A DNA stretch of 64,000 bases from the NCBI RefSeq assembly GCF_905163445.1, contig NC_053185.1:17440001-17504000 (forward strand), in the 5' to 3' direction. Below the pieces are notes generated by a model. The model searched no databases. It was not told where the DNA came from and worked only from the letters and a program-made list of their open reading frames with translations. Within the stretch, counting starts at the first letter, position 1. Each line of letters begins with the position of its first letter. A program made the translations under genes and the position numbers. Shown piece by piece: positions 39,873 through 52,271 of this stretch. This DNA comes from Pararge aegeria (taxonomy: Eukaryota; Arthropoda; Insecta; Lepidoptera; Nymphalidae).

Positions 39873-39932
39873 ATGGGGTGTGGAACGAGTTTTGTGAAAT
39901 ATGTGCTGTTTTTCTTCAACCTGGTGGTCGCG
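39873..39932 (+). CDS. Second tetraspanin, first exon only (partial gene)
   Basis: The exon has 20 codons, reading MGCGTSFVKYVLFFFNLVVA, then GTAAGT at 39933. It matches the tetraspanin N-terminal pattern (short Cys-containing tail, VKY, F-N in TM1). Its length and phase are the same as exon 1 of the complete gene upstream, and it closely resembles Tsp42E-type starts in insects. The ATG context is CAAAATGG. I found no convincing exon 2 (one with a GCCGA-like TM2 end) up to 64000, so intron 1 probably exceeds 24 kb and the rest lies beyond the window. Alternatively it is an orphan or retained first exon. Same strand and about 12.8 kb from the first gene: a tandem pair. Confidence 0.72.
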
Positions 39933-42120
39933 GTAAGTGTTAACGCTGGGTAAAGGGCGGGAGACCGAAGAACCGGTTTTGCCTTTGGTGGTCAGCCAAC
40001 AGTGAAACCCGTACGGGGCGTTTTGATCTACAACGTGGCCTGGTAGCCGGTACTTCTGACCGGAATGTTATTTTAAACAAGCTCCGATAGGGTTGTATGC
40101 ATTTATTTTACGCGTAAAGCTTCGGAACTTAATAATAACGTGTATGGATGAGCTTTTAGTAAATTAGAAGGGTTTTATAAAGAACGTTTCCTTTAAAAAA
40201 TCACAAGTAGATAGTTAGGTTAGGTTAGCCTACCCAGCTTTCTTGACCTATTTTAATTAAATAGATTGCTGGTTATAATTAAACTTAAACATGCGCTCAC
40301 TTTATTATTTAAATGTAGGTATATATTGTTTATAGTACAATACCGATACATTTCGCAACGCGTTTGCTTTATCATTTAGCTTTTAGCCGTTTGTGATTTA
40401 AGCCTATTTTTAATGACTTTGTAAAATGTTGTAAAAAAAAAATTACTCGTATTATTTATAGGAGCGTTTAATTTTAGCCTTATCACAATATTTCTCAGGA
40501 TCCGACTTGTCATGATACTCATGTAGAAAACCTAATCAAAATCGGTCTATCAAGTAGTTTTTGGAATAAAATAAGTACTTAAAACACATAGGTAGTAAGT
40601 AGGTACGTAAAGAACCATGTACCTACGCATAATAGTATTTATAGGTATTTAACATCTAAAGGACTACTGACTGTATCTGTTGAGCCAAAAGTAATAAAAA
40701 AAGAAGAGGTTTTCCAATATTCATTGCAAACAACGATGCTCCTTCGAGAAAAGCAAAAGGTCATGTCCTTTTGCGACTAGACTTAGGTACCTACCTATAC
40801 CTAACCATATCTACACAGTCCGTCTGCACATAAGTAGGTACCTATCTATATCCTTTGAAGGCAAGGAATTTGTTGCGTAGATGTTTACTTGAGCGTATAA
40901 GACTTATAACTCATGGCTATATAAATTTGTTTGTGTGAGGAACATAAATCTGTAATTTCTCAATGTTTGAGTGTGTATCTGTTATCTATAAATTACAAGT
41001 ATTTATGTAGGTATATTAATAAAAAATATTCACCAGTTATCTTAGTACCCATAACACAAGTTACACTTACTTAGGGACGAGATTTTGATACTGTGTAGTG
41101 TCGTAATATATTTATATATTTAGTATTTTTCCATTTCCATAACCAGGAAAGCAATTGGCGTTCTAATAGGCACTTAATGATTTTTAATGGACTAAATACT
41201 GCATAGTACCCACCTACCTACTTAAAATAAATGTTAGGTAGATAATCTCACTAATCTCGCAGTTTAACAGACACTATAGAGAGCAAGGACAGCAAATCGT
41301 ACAGCCTATAATTTAGGTAAATCAACTATAGTTTTGTGTTATCCCACTTCTGATTAGGGGAATCGAAATTAAGTGTTTTCTAACTTTGATTGTATATAGG
41401 TATAAAATTAAAGATTGAGTTAATTAAAGACCTTGCGTCAGAAGTGGGATAAGTACCTAAATACTCATTTTATGTCAATAAACAAATCGTTTACAGTAAC
41501 TGCTCTATACTCATAATAACGCCAAGGAGTTTGTACGCGTCGTGTCTCTAGAACTACCAGTAGAAAAAATTTTAATTATTTTGAGTAATTTTTTTGGGTT
41601 TCTTGAGGAAGATCATACTTACTTATAATATAAGATTATAGGCTAAATAACATCTCGCTTAAGACGGGCGATCCAACGCGGTGGGTCATAGAATGAAATC
41701 ATTATTAATAAGACAAATTTACTTATCAAATACGCAGGAATTCCCTGCGACATCTACGCGAACAATAATAATATTGTTTCTTCTAGTAATTCATATTTGA
41801 ATCATTAATTCCGCGTTTCAGAAGGTACCTACTGAGGTATTCGGCCGTGAATCAATTCAAATATAGGCACCATAGAGTCATAAAAACATTTTTAATACAA
41901 TCGTCACTCGTTACCAGCAATGACTCAATGTTGGACAGCCGCTATGACATCACGTGTTTATAGCATGATTCTCGCGAGCTGTTTTGCTGAGATCTCACGT
42001 CACTTCTTCATTTGCATGTTTGCATATAATGCGCAATCTTTGCGTAGGTAGCTGCGACCTCGGTTAAGACTTGTTTTGAAACTTTTTGTCTTCACGAAAT
42101 TCTAGATGACAAAATGCAAA
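39933..42120 (+). other. Presumed intron 1 of tetraspanin 2, first part
   Basis: Only an S1 fragment (40918-41113) is recognised. No exon with a tetraspanin TM2 signature was seen. Confidence 0.4.
40918..41113 (+). mobile_element. S1 SINE body fragment
   Basis: AATTTGTTTGTGTGAGGAAC, CACCAGTTATCTTAGTACCC, CATAACACAAGTTACACTTA, ending GTCGTAATATATTTATATAT. The tRNA-like head is missing. It lies in intron 1 of the second tetraspanin. Confidence 0.7.
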
Positions 42121-42467
42121 CATGGGCATACCCTTTTTTTTTTTGGCGTGGTGTAAAAGCTTTATTGCTACCCCACTCCTTGGGCAGGACGGAGGTTATG
42201 TGGGACTCCTCCCTCTAAAGGGGTATACCCAAACTAAAAATCACCACGGCATGTCCCTCTTGTTGGCTTTGTTAGACGCCCGGGGAACGATGCATGGCCT
42301 ACCCTAAAAAAGAAAAAATTCATACAACTTGCACCTATAGTAGATTTTTTTTTTTTTCTTTTATGCGATTTTCATGCTTTATGCCTACCCTGGTTAAAAC
42401 CCCATTTCACGCCACTGATAAAATACACATTCTCTACGGTGAAAGAAAAATATTATATGAGCTCCTA

Positions 42468-42975
42468 CAGCACGGCTAGAAAGGACAATTTTTTTCTGCT
42501 CCCATGGATTTATCAACTCTCCGAGCATTGGCGTACGCGTGTAAATCGTATCCAAATAATAATAGGGCATCACTACTTCCCTGCTACCGTTGTTTAGCGG
42601 GTGCTGATGTAAATTTTATCCTATGTCAGGGGATATCCTTGGGGAATATAATTTTTGTCTGTAGGTCTAGCACAGACAGGAGGCAAAAGTTATATGACCC
42701 GGTTATATCCCCAGCAAGGGATATAATTAACGCATCCACCTGATAAAGCACGGGAACATGGAATAGGAAAAGTATTTACCCCCGTTTATAACACATATAT
42801 TATTTGGATATTATTTCCACATGTGCGCCAGTGCTCTGAAAGTTGATAAAGCTGTGGGAGGGGATACATTTTAATCTATGCTAGCCGTGCCGTTCCCGTG
42901 CCGTTCCCGTGCAGTTTTATCCACTTTCGGAGCATGGGCGCACGATATTATCGGGGGATAGAATTGTTGTTGTGT
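42468..42975. mobile_element. M3 MITEs in head-to-head inverted pair
   Basis: A + copy (42468-42680: GCACGGCTAGAAAGGACAAT to TTTTTGTCTGTAGGTCTAGC) meets a - copy (about 42680-42905: GGAGGCAAAAGTTATATG to AATCTATGCTAGCCGTGC). A third partial start follows (GCAGTTTTATCCACTTTCGG to 42975). Confidence 0.6.
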
Positions 42976-44084
42976 GTGCTTATGCTGCTGTTTGGGGTCA
43001 ACTTTCGTAGGAAGACATAATAATTTTGTCAATGCATTAATTTCTAATTGCTTTCTTCTAGCGGCTGACACTGTCCACTGTAGGAAACCTAAGCGAACAT
43101 TCTAAAAACTATACAAAATATAAAATTAAAAGGGGGCATTTCAGTTATTTTCACATGACATACTTTTTAATAGGGTATTTTAACACGGCCATAAGGATAA
43201 ATTAGAATTTTTGAATTTTAATTTACAGGCAAGTAAGAAACAGAAATACAGATAGAAAGATTCTCTCAAGTAAATGTTTTCATGTGTTAGTTATGTGCCA
43301 TTTGTACTCTTATTGAAATAAAAAGTAACTTGAACTTGAAGTCAGATACTAAATAGAAATTAAACGAAACTTTGCCTGCTATAAAAACTTTTATATATCC
43401 AATGTAAACTGTTTTAAAGCAGTTAACACTATAAATTTTTCCACTACTCTCGATTTCACAGATTAAAATATCGGAAGCGTTTCGAATTAATCTATAATTA
43501 TTACATTGATAACCTTTTGAGATTTTCTCAGTGGGATGGTACCTATTAAGAAATAGGAATAATTTTGACCTGTTGTTGTAGATCCTTGAAATAGCAGAAC
43601 AAAGGGCACATAAACAAAGTATTTCAAAAAATCGTATTCAAATGTCGCGTGTGTGAAAAAAATTTTTTTTTTTACACAATTTGGCTTAGGTAGTCGTTAG
43701 TGTGCCTTTTCCCTTATCTTAAGCTCTGTGGACGTGCCTTCGTGATGTTTTGCAATCTTTCCGTTCTGTTTAACAACTGTACTTTTAAGAATCAAGTTTT
43801 TACTTTCAAAACTACGAAAAAAACTAAACAAGATTTATTAAAGAGTTACTAAGCAGGTGCTAAAGTAGGTAGTAGTGGTTTTTTCATAACTCTTATACTT
43901 TAAATATCTACTTTGACTTCTTCAAAATATTTTTACCTATAGAGGTACACATTATATAGATGGTTTACATTATAATAATACTAACGGTAACAGTTTTTTT
44001 CGTTACTTTTTAATAAAATTAATGTTTTAATAACAATTAAAAATATCAGTTTATTTTAAAAGCCTAACGCTTTTTTAACTTTTT
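42976..44084. other. AT-rich presumed intron, nothing recognised
   Basis: Poly(T) runs and short incidental open stretches only. Confidence 0.4.
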
Positions 44085-44323
44085 TTTTTTACTACGACAA
44101 TACACACATCCCCACCTAGCTCCAAGGTAAGCGTGGCTTGTGTTATGGCTGCTAATATGACTGATAATTATTTTAAGAATAATATACACAAATACTTATA
44201 ATATACAGATTATGAAAGACATTGACATGTTGATCACACAATTATTTTCCAGTTGTGGGAATCGAATCCACAGCTTAGGACTCGGAAATCAGGGTTGCTG
44301 CCCACTGCGCCATGCGGCCGTGA
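44085..44323 (-). mobile_element. S1 SINE, complete
   Basis: Head (GTCACGGCCGCATGGCGCAG on the - strand), B box complement GGGAATCGAATCCACAGC, and the usual body to ACTACGACAATACACACATC. Moderately diverged. Confidence 0.8.
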
Positions 44324-44756
44324 CATTCGGGTTTTTGTTTTAACACATTTGTTATTTTTATGTGATGATTTTTTTTACTGTTAATAACAAAATAATTTTA
44401 ATATCGCCATGTTTCCATCAGCAACACGGAAGGTAATCGATAGGACAATAGTTAGTTGGGCTTGCGTGTCGAAACTCCCTTATCCTTTACACGTCGCCCT
44501 AAAACCCGGCCAACAGGTGTGTTTTAATGAATAATTGATGATTCAGTGCCTACGGTTTCACCGGTACGTGGCGGTAAAGTCCGGCAGATGTCCTGCTATG
44601 ACTTGAGTGTTGCATACTTGAATAGTTGCACAGTCTAACTACCTACCTCCTACAGCTTTTTTAATAATTATAATTGACGGACCAGCAGACAATCCTTATG
44701 GCATGTGAAAAACCATAGCCTATAAACATAGCTCTGCACTCGAAATTGTAGACGAG

Positions 44757-45085
44757 TAAATATACCTAGGTAACACGATCCAGTTACCTAGGTCAAATTT
44801 CAAGAAAGAGGTGAACCGCCGAATCCAACTCGGATGGGCAGCGTTCGGGAAACTTCGTGACATCTCAACCAAAATCCCTCAGCTCCTGAAGACGAAAGTC
44901 TTCGAACAGTGCGTGTTGGCATTGATGACTTACGGTTTTGAGACGTGGTCGCTAACTTATGGGCCCCATAACAAGACTCAGAGCTACTCAGCGGGCGATG
45001 GAGAGAGCTATGCTACGAGTATACAGAAATGAGGAGATCCGTAGGAGAACTAGAGCTACCGACAGCTCAGCGAGTCGCAGTGAGC
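44757..45085 (+). mobile_element. RTE LINE fragment with frameshift
   Basis: It encodes KEVNRRIQLGWAAFGKLRDI, VFEQCVLALMTYGFETWSLT, then, after a frame change near 44970, RAMERAMLRVYRNEEIRRRT. It covers a slightly more upstream part of the ORF than the other RTE fragments and is truncated at both ends; an S2 SINE (minus) follows at 45140. Confidence 0.8.
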
Positions 45086-45139
45086 GAGCCGCCCTGTAGC
45101 CATTATTATCATCATCATATCAATCCATTACCCCTACTA

Positions 45140-45392
45140 CCCTGTAGTAGGGGTAATGGGTTGGTAGAATGGTAGTCATACCCCTAATTGGTTTCTACGC
45201 GAAATCGCACCGGAACACTAAATCGCGTAGCGGCACGTCTTTGTCGATAGGGTGGTAGATAACTAAAGACGGCCAAAGCCTCCCACCGGACCAGACCAGA
45301 GAAAATTCAGAAATTATAAATCCCCAAATTGTTCGTGCCGGGAATCGAACCCGAGACCACCTACTGAAATTCTTTCAATCGCCTGATAGGCC
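45140..45392 (-). mobile_element. S2 SINE, minus orientation
   Basis: The + strand shows TAATTGGTTTCTACGCGAAA, AATCGCGTAGCGGCACGTCT, GACCAGACCAGAGAAAATTC and the B box complement GGGAATCGAACCCGAGACC. The head is decayed near 45392. Confidence 0.8.
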
Positions 45393-46084
45393 ATCGGAGA
45401 AATAAATTTGTAGATTCCATTAAAGCAACACTGCCAAAAGCCCATTAAAAAAATAGCCCTTAAAGTATTGCTCTAGGAGCGTTTTCATTATTATTATGAA
45501 TGCTGTTAAACCTCCGTCGGCTTCGAATCTACTTACTCCTTTTGCAACAATCCACACACAGGGAACACGGGGAGTTCAATTATTAAGAAACTTGTTTTAT
45601 TTCAATGGCCTACGAACGAATTTATCATGTGAGTGGCATATAAATTGAAATATCTACCTATTATACATAAAATGTGGGTCAAGGAAAGATCCTTAAGTTA
45701 GAAGGAAAACTCAAGATGGCCGAGACGTGACTTAATCAAACGTGTCAGGATATTCCTTTACTTTATCCTCCTAATTAAGATTCCGCTGACGAATGCCTAC
45801 CTATGTCGGGAGTTCTTAAGGTCTCGAGTGTCTTTTGTTTTTAGGCACGCGAAAGATAAGCCATCGTAATTAACCTCGGCTTATTAATGAACCTCTGTTG
45901 AGCACAGACTGCCACAAGAGTGCGCTCTTTCGATACCGTATAAATCGTAGTTAACTTTCACGCGATCGAATAAGTATACGTAGGTAGAAAATCTCATTAA
46001 GGCGTCAGGAGGGGACGAGGAGTGGAAGCCTGAGAGATTTCAATGCGGGTTGGCGGGCTTAAATGATTATTATCAGCAATAATG

Positions 46085-46305
46085 ACAAGCAGGAGAAAAT
46101 TAATTTTAATTAATTATATCCCCCGATTATATCCCCTGACACCCTTGTCTTTATTGCTTGCAATTAACGCAATATAATTGCACATTTATTTTTTGGATAT
46201 TTTTCCACTTCTGCGCCAGTACTCTGAGAGTTAATAAAGCTGTGGGAGAAGATAAATTTTAATCCTTTCCCCGGGGAGATAATTGTCTCCTGCCCATGCT
46301 AGCAA
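46085..46305 (-). mobile_element. M3 MITE
   Basis: TTATATCCCCCGATTATATC, AGTACTCTGAGAGTTAATAA, AGCTGTGGGAGAAGATAAAT, ending GTCTCCTGCCCATGCTAGC. Confidence 0.65.
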
Positions 46306-47149
46306 TGTTGGGTCAACGCGGTTTAACGTGCCCTTCGAGTATAGTTCAAGTGCATCACGTAAAACGCGCGTCGGCTACTTCAAAGACTCTGCACGTACCT
46401 CTAGGGTATATTGGTGCGTTGCGTTCGGGGGATTCCGATCACTGATATATAGACAGTGTTCATTTGTTTCTTATCCCATGGATGCACTGCTAAATTTATA
46501 TATGAGTAGATGAACTACAAATATGAAATGTGTCAAAAGTGCCCTAAAAAAGGACTTTTTTTTTTATTTAGTGCCAAAAAGAGTGGCATAATCATAAACG
46601 AGAAAAGATGTGGACAAGGAAATACTTTTCTCTAATATCTACCAGTGACCCAAAATATTATTTTTTAAATGAAGGTTTCTTACGACTGTAAGAGGCTTTT
46701 TGTCGAGCATTTTATTATAAAAGAATATAAAAGAAGATTTTAGTCTTTTTTTCTACAAGCTGGCCATTATTTTAAATGTATTTACTAGTTAGTTAACAAT
46801 TTAATAAAAGAAATTATGCGTAGGAATGAGATCAATTTTGTTTTAATATTAATGTGATGTAACAGATGTTTTACGACCTTGTGAATAGTCTGAGCCTTGG
46901 GCGTACAACACAGAGATAGGTACGTAACTACTATTATTTACATAATTAATTATTGTTTCCGTGATAATACGCGTTTGCGAAACTTATATTTTATAATATG
47001 TTTTATTGCTTTTAAGTTTCATTCATTCTGATCTTTTTTGGGCATTCAGAATTGACTATTACTCCCAAGGAGTAATGTTAGGGTAAAGTGTTAGGGTCGT
47101 AATCATGTCCATCCTAAGTCTAATAATTTCCCTTTTAGGTTGACTTAAA

Positions 47150-47295
47150 GCTAAGTCCACCCATCCGCACTGGACCAGCGTGGTGGACTTTGATTTTAAC
47201 TCGTACTCATTGAGGGAAAGAGTCTCGTACTCATTGATGGAGGGAGTCCTGTACCCCGTAGTAGGTTGGTAATGGGTTGATATAATGATGATGTT
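47150..47295 (+). mobile_element. S3 SINE fragment with internal duplication
   Basis: AAGTCCACCCATCCGCACTG, GACCAGCGTGGTGGACTTTG, GTAATGGGTTGATATAATGA. TCGTACTCATTGA occurs twice (47202 and 47224), a short internal duplication. Confidence 0.55.
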
Positions 47296-47392
47296 GAAAG
47301 CTTAGACCCTCTACGCTATCTGCTTTGCTGTGTATTCTATTATTTATCTATGTATATATTCTTGCCAGCTTCTTCTCGATAGAATCTAACTA

Positions 47393-47548
47393 CTGACTTT
47401 GTCGGTAGGGTAACTAGCCACAGCTGAGCTTTCCACAAGATCAGAGTAGAAAAATTCAGGAATTCTGTATTCCCAAGTTGCCCCTACCAAAAATCGAATC
47501 CGTGTACTCCTAACTTAAAACCATAGCGCTCACTGCTACGCAACACTC
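47393..47548 (-). mobile_element. S2 SINE, head half
   Basis: ACTTTGTCGGTAGGGTAACT, TAGAAAAATTCAGGAATTCT, AAAATCGAATCCGTGTACTC, CATAGCGCTCACTGCTACGC. The 3' half of the element is missing. Confidence 0.7.
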
Positions 47549-47578
47549 TTCCGATCGCTGGTGACTACTCTAGTACGT

Positions 47579-47795
47579 ATAAAGTCAAAGACAAGAATAT
47601 CTTTATTCAAGTAGGCCCGGCCCACAGGTGGCACTTTTGATGCGTACATGAGAATTACACGGTAGTATGATTTGCGATTACCACATTCGCAAACTTAAAA
47701 CTAAAGCTACGAGGGTTCCAAACGCGTCCTGGTCTAAAAAGAAGCCCACAACAAACTTAGCCGGGTGTTTTTTTTGTTATCACCATCTCACATTG
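47579..47795 (-). mobile_element. Family B LINE, 3' UTR only
   Basis: The - strand UTR of family B starts at the TGAGATGGTGATAAC block and ends in the GACTTT tail (47583). It is almost collinear with the copies at 31911 and 61440. Confidence 0.8.
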
Positions 47796-48751
47796 AACTA
47801 TATGAATTGATATACCTATTAATAAACTTTGCAAAGATTTTAAAACTAGCTGTTAGTGCTCGTGCGCCTACAACCTACTTTGGTTTACCACGTGACCGAG
47901 TGGCGGTGACATCATCGTCGCCTCGGAGTTACTCCGACGCCTTGGCGGCGCCGCCACTTAAGTCCTTTTAATACCCTGCTCCAACTGTCTAATAGGAACC
48001 AGTCACAGACGAATTTAACTAGTTTCGTTGCTACCGAACGTACATTCGGCAGTCATTGCGTGTTATCGACGATAGACGAAATTTTAACCGCTCTGTTCTG
48101 CTGGATAAGTTCTTTGTGGGATATAAAGATGCGCGTGACGAGATGAATAAAATTACCCGTTATTTAGGCAGGCTAGGCAATAAGGCTTTTCGATTCTTGA
48201 CCGCCATCCTTCAATTGAAAGAAGATGGCTCCCGATGATGATGACGTACCATTATCCCTTCTAATTAAGGCAGGAAGAGATATTAAGCGATAGGCCGAGA
48301 AAATGGTAGACATAATTATCTCGTGGCGAAAATCAATTTTATATTTTTTAAGTTCCAGTAATTTAATAAGTTGATGCTTAGAGGCCCCTTTTAATATATT
48401 AACAAAGTAACCTATATTTTTATACCAGTAAAGCTCCCACGATCTAAATCTTGAGAGGCTCCGGAGTAATGCCCCCCTGGGCGTTGCCCATTAAGCTTGT
48501 CCTGGGGCTGTAATAATACACAATATTTATTTGTTGCAAGAGGGTATGTTTAAGGCTGCCGTTCCACCAGAAATGCCAAATACCTAAGCGATAGGTAGGC
48601 AAATGTAACTTTCATAACAAATCTAGGTTTAAAAAAAAAAAAAATGCTGCGTTACATACTATGGCCCAGCTTTGGTGCATTTTGACTTACTTGTATTATT
48701 AATATTAAGTGCAAATTATGTTTTTAAAATACTGAAAATAAAAATTGAATA

Positions 48752-48931
48752 AGTAAATAAATATACGACAATACACACATCGCCATCTAGCGTAGCTTGC
48801 GTTATGGGTACTATGATGACTGATGAATATTTCAATGTATAATGTACAAAAATAATTATAATATACAGACAAACACCCAGCCACTGAAAAACGTTCATGT
48901 TCATAACACAGATTATTTTCCAGTTTTGGTA
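48752..48931 (-). mobile_element. S1 SINE, head missing
   Basis: TATACGACAATACACACATC, GCCATCTAGCGTAGCTTGCG (a short deletion), CACCCAGCCACTGAAAAACG, ending at TTTTCCAGTTTTGG. The tRNA-like part is absent. Confidence 0.72.
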
Positions 48932-50671
48932 AAAGAAACATACATCTTTTGATTTAACACAGTCATTATTATTTATTATTTTAAGACATATTTTACACTT
49001 TCAAGTCATGAAAAGATTGTTATATATATAGATGAGTTAAAAAGAATGTTTTGCGAGGAAGTTGTTGCGAGTTGATATTCACGCTTTTCTTAAGACGCGT
49101 CGCAACTTCCCTACTCAGCTGTAAATACTACACAAAGCTATACCACTGGCGTATCTAAGTTGACATCCTTAGATAAAAGCTTTTCATCAATTGCTAGACT
49201 AAGCTTTACAAATTAAGCTATTCTATTGATGCGTTTGACACATTCGTAGCTAACCAACGCATAACATGTGGTGGAATGGCAGCCTTATGCTTAGCGATCA
49301 CTTTTACATACACGAAACGTGTGTGTAAATTACGTAACAAAATAACGACTGGAATACAAGGTATAGACAGGGCTCACTTTTTCAAACTCATGTATATTCT
49401 CGTGAATATGAATCTCGAATGGTGATTATCGTAAAATTCATAATAAATTTTATAGTGAAATTCTTTTCCTACTTTTCCCTGTAGATAAAGATAGCACTAC
49501 TGAATTCAATCTGCTTTCTGAAGATTTTGGATTAGATTTTAACATTGGGCGAATGTGAATCTTTCGACCGACAATAGCCTAGATATGCTTTCAGTCGTGA
49601 CCTGGTTGTCAAAATGTCCTTAAAAAATGAGGAATCGACTTTAGATGGCCAATGAGTGCGTGTTTAACATCCACAAAGCAAAAGAATGTCGGAATATCAT
49701 ATAACCTCAATAAATATAAACACTCAATATTATAACCATCTGTAAAAAAAAAACAAAAACTGGACTATGAAGAAAACAGGTTTCTTTATAGTTAGTAGTC
49801 TTTGGTACTAGATTTAGCAGATGTTAAAGATGTGTGGGATCTGCATAGCTAGTATATTATTGATCTAAGTTTCGACCTCAATTCCAATCCAGCGATTTCC
49901 CAAACAGTGCTACCACCTGGAACTACAAATTGCAGTAACTCTTCTTTTTTATCTATGGTTCAATGCTGCCATCTGTGCAAAATAGCAAAACATAACGACG
50001 TCGATAACAAGTCTTATAAGTACCTTTGAAATAAAATTACGAAACTTCCTCCTACGATGTAGTCGGTTGTGCACTAAACCTGTTCTTTAATATTTCGTCT
50101 AATGGTCTTGCAATGCAATGCCATTTGTGTAATCGACAAAAGTATTAAATTATTGTTGTGGTTATATTACGGACGTTGCGTATGACCTTTGCCAATACTA
50201 CTTTTTGCACATGTACGTCGGGTATCGGCATCGGGCCGTGAGTCAAGCCAAGTTCTGGCTTATACTGTATTATAAGTTTTTATTTACACTATAAATACAT
50301 TTTGAAAAACAGTGTTGTTTTCTGTTTGATTTTTAAGCACGCTCCACAGAGTTGCGTTTAAATACACGCAAAAACTTTATAGTATCTTTTTAGACAGAGC
50401 TAAATGAGTATGGTATATTGTAATTTTAAAATTGCATACTGTAAGGCGAAACATGGCCTTATACCATAATAACATAAGCAAAAATAAGATCTTATGTAAC
50501 CTTTTTTTTTTATTAATTTAGTGTTGTCTACTCACTTGTTTAGATAGCGATAACAGTTGCTTCATTGTTATCGCTTAAAATTACTTATCCAACCTGCCAA
50601 ATAGTTATTGTTTGCCAATTAAATTCACAGAACGACTTTGTACCAAATGAACACGCCCGTAATTATTGTTA
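48932..50671. other. 1.7 kb with no recognised feature
   Basis: No repeat family identified elsewhere in the window was seen here, which makes it one of the least repeat-rich stretches. No coding signature. Confidence 0.4.
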
Positions 50672-51000
50672 AGGGGGCGTTCATAAAGTAAGTGAGATGT
50701 TTTAGGGGGGGAGGGGGGGGGGGTCGAAACAAATCTCATCTAATCGTTGGAGAGAGAGGGGATCCCGGCAAATATCACGCAATTTTTTTTCTGATTGAAA
50801 CAAAAAAAAAATATACCTACTATTTTGGTCCATTGGTCTTTTCACAATAACAATCCAACGCGTTTACGTAAGAAACACGCATTTCTAAAAATCTCACGTG
50901 AGATTGGGGGTGGAGGAAGCGGTTGGATAAAAAGGTAGGGAGGGAGGGAGGTACAGAAAGTTAAAAAAAAAACACCTCACGTAATTTATGGACGGGGGGC
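50672..51000. mobile_element. Inverted-ended element with G-rich interior
   Basis: The left end AGGGGGCGTTCATAAAGTAA and right end ACGTAATTTATGGACGGGGG (inverted) bracket G-runs (50705-50723) and a GGGAGGGAGGGAGG stretch (50938-50951). Non-coding; a known type of lepidopteran repeat in general layout, class unassigned. Confidence 0.55.
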
Positions 51001-51199
51001 GTGAGACGTTTTAATGTTTTTAAATCGTACATTTCTTTATCATTATAATTGACGCACCAAGTAGACAGCTCATCTGATGGCAAGTTTAAAACCATCGTCT
51101 ATGAACCGAGGAACATATTTATTCGACATATGGCATACTTTTAGTATTCATCATTCAATATATTGTAGCTTTATTTGACCTATACGACTACACCATCTT

Positions 51200-51265
51200 A
51201 CTCACATCCTGGGGTAGCTGGAAGAGACCTCCTATAAAGATAAGCTGTGTACAATTCATGTATCA
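51200..51265 (+). mobile_element. Short LINE 3' terminus remnant
   Basis: GGGGTAGCTGGAAGAGACCT, CCTATAAAGATAAGCTGTGT resembles the GGAAGAGATCGC...GATAAGGCC block seen at 28576. Only about 65 bp. Confidence 0.35.
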
Positions 51266-51421
51266 TATGTTCACAATCACAATTTATGGTACATAAATAA
51301 TAAATAAACATTGGGCATGCAAGGAATACTTCGTGCATCGTGCAGCCATATGTTGTCCGCCGACCTGAGGTATAGGTTAACACTCACGTGCCTGTAATTA
51401 CACCAGCAACCAAGCACTTCA

Positions 51422-51905
51422 AAATTCAAAAATTCAAAATTCATTTATTTCAAGTAGGCCTAATATAAGCACTTTTGAAACGTCAAGTCTGCTGTGTGTA
51501 GTGACTCTACCAACGGTTCGGAAGGCAGATTCTACCGAGAAGAAGCCGGCAAGAAACTCAGCAGTTGCTCTTTTCCAACATTAACAATTTACATTTTACA
51601 TTTCAAAATTCATTTTTCTATCTTGTGAGAGATGAAAGCGGAGCCGGATGCTTCCAAGCAACCTTGTCATTAAGAAATTCATCAATTGTATAATAACCTC
51701 GCTGTAATAAATGTGTTTTAACACATTCTTTAAACTTATGCATTGGTAGGTCCAAAATTACCTTAGGAATCATATTATAAAAGCGTATACTCAGTCCCAC
51801 AAATGACCTCTGCACCTTTCGCAGACGATATGCAGATGTCACTAATTTATGACCATTTCTTGTAAGTCGACTGTTTATATCTACTTTTTGTTTATAAAGA
51901 CTAAT
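51422..51905 (-). mobile_element. 5'-truncated family A LINE copy
   Basis: Reading on the - strand, this is the last ~95 codons of ORF2 (KVDINSRLTRNGHKLV, SIRFYN, RGYYTID, FLNDKVAW) followed by the same 3' UTR and AATTTG-like tail as the long element at 57421. The frame is open to its stop at about 51618, so the copy is little decayed. The 5' break is near 51905, where similarity to ORF2 stops. Confidence 0.85.
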
Positions 51906-52046
51906 ACTAACCTTCAGACCGGAACACAGCATTGCAACAATGATGCTAGATGGCAGAAATAAGCATAAGGTATTAAATCTCCGGAAATATTCTGCCAGAA
52001 AAAGCTCTAGATTCTTACTACTAATTATCTACCATTTACTTTTTCC

Positions 52047-52271
52047 CAGAGACGTGCATATAGAGGGTATGCAGATGGTATAAAAAGATGAAAACCTGCA
52101 GTACTACTTATAAATACTTAAGGGTAGGCTTTTTATAACCCTTGCAAAGCCCATCCTTTAGAATTTTATAACTGGTACTGGAGATTTTCTTCATTTTATA
52201 TCATCTGCATACCATAGGGTATGCAGATGATATAAAATGAAGAAAATCATGCATATAGATGCACGCCACTG
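52047..52271. mobile_element. hAT-type MITE, 225 bp, exact 8-bp duplication
   Basis: It starts CAGAGACGTGCATATAGAGG and ends GCACGCCACTG, and is flanked by CTTTTTCC at 52039-52046 and 52272-52279 (8 of 8). Inside, 52183-52248 is an almost uninterrupted hairpin of 31-bp arms that the family consensus lacks. Confidence 0.88.
52183..52248. repeat. Perfect hairpin inside a hAT-type MITE, 31-bp arms
   Basis: Arms 52183-52213 and 52218-52248 (TCATCTGCATACC against GGTATGCAGATGA at the apex), loop ATAG. Other family members carry only the left-arm orientation at this place, so the right arm is an inverted duplicate. Confidence 0.9.

Noticed and set aside
48056..48238. 60-aa open stretch as a gene
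   Set aside because: No recognisable domain or splice sites; the surrounding region is repeat-rich.
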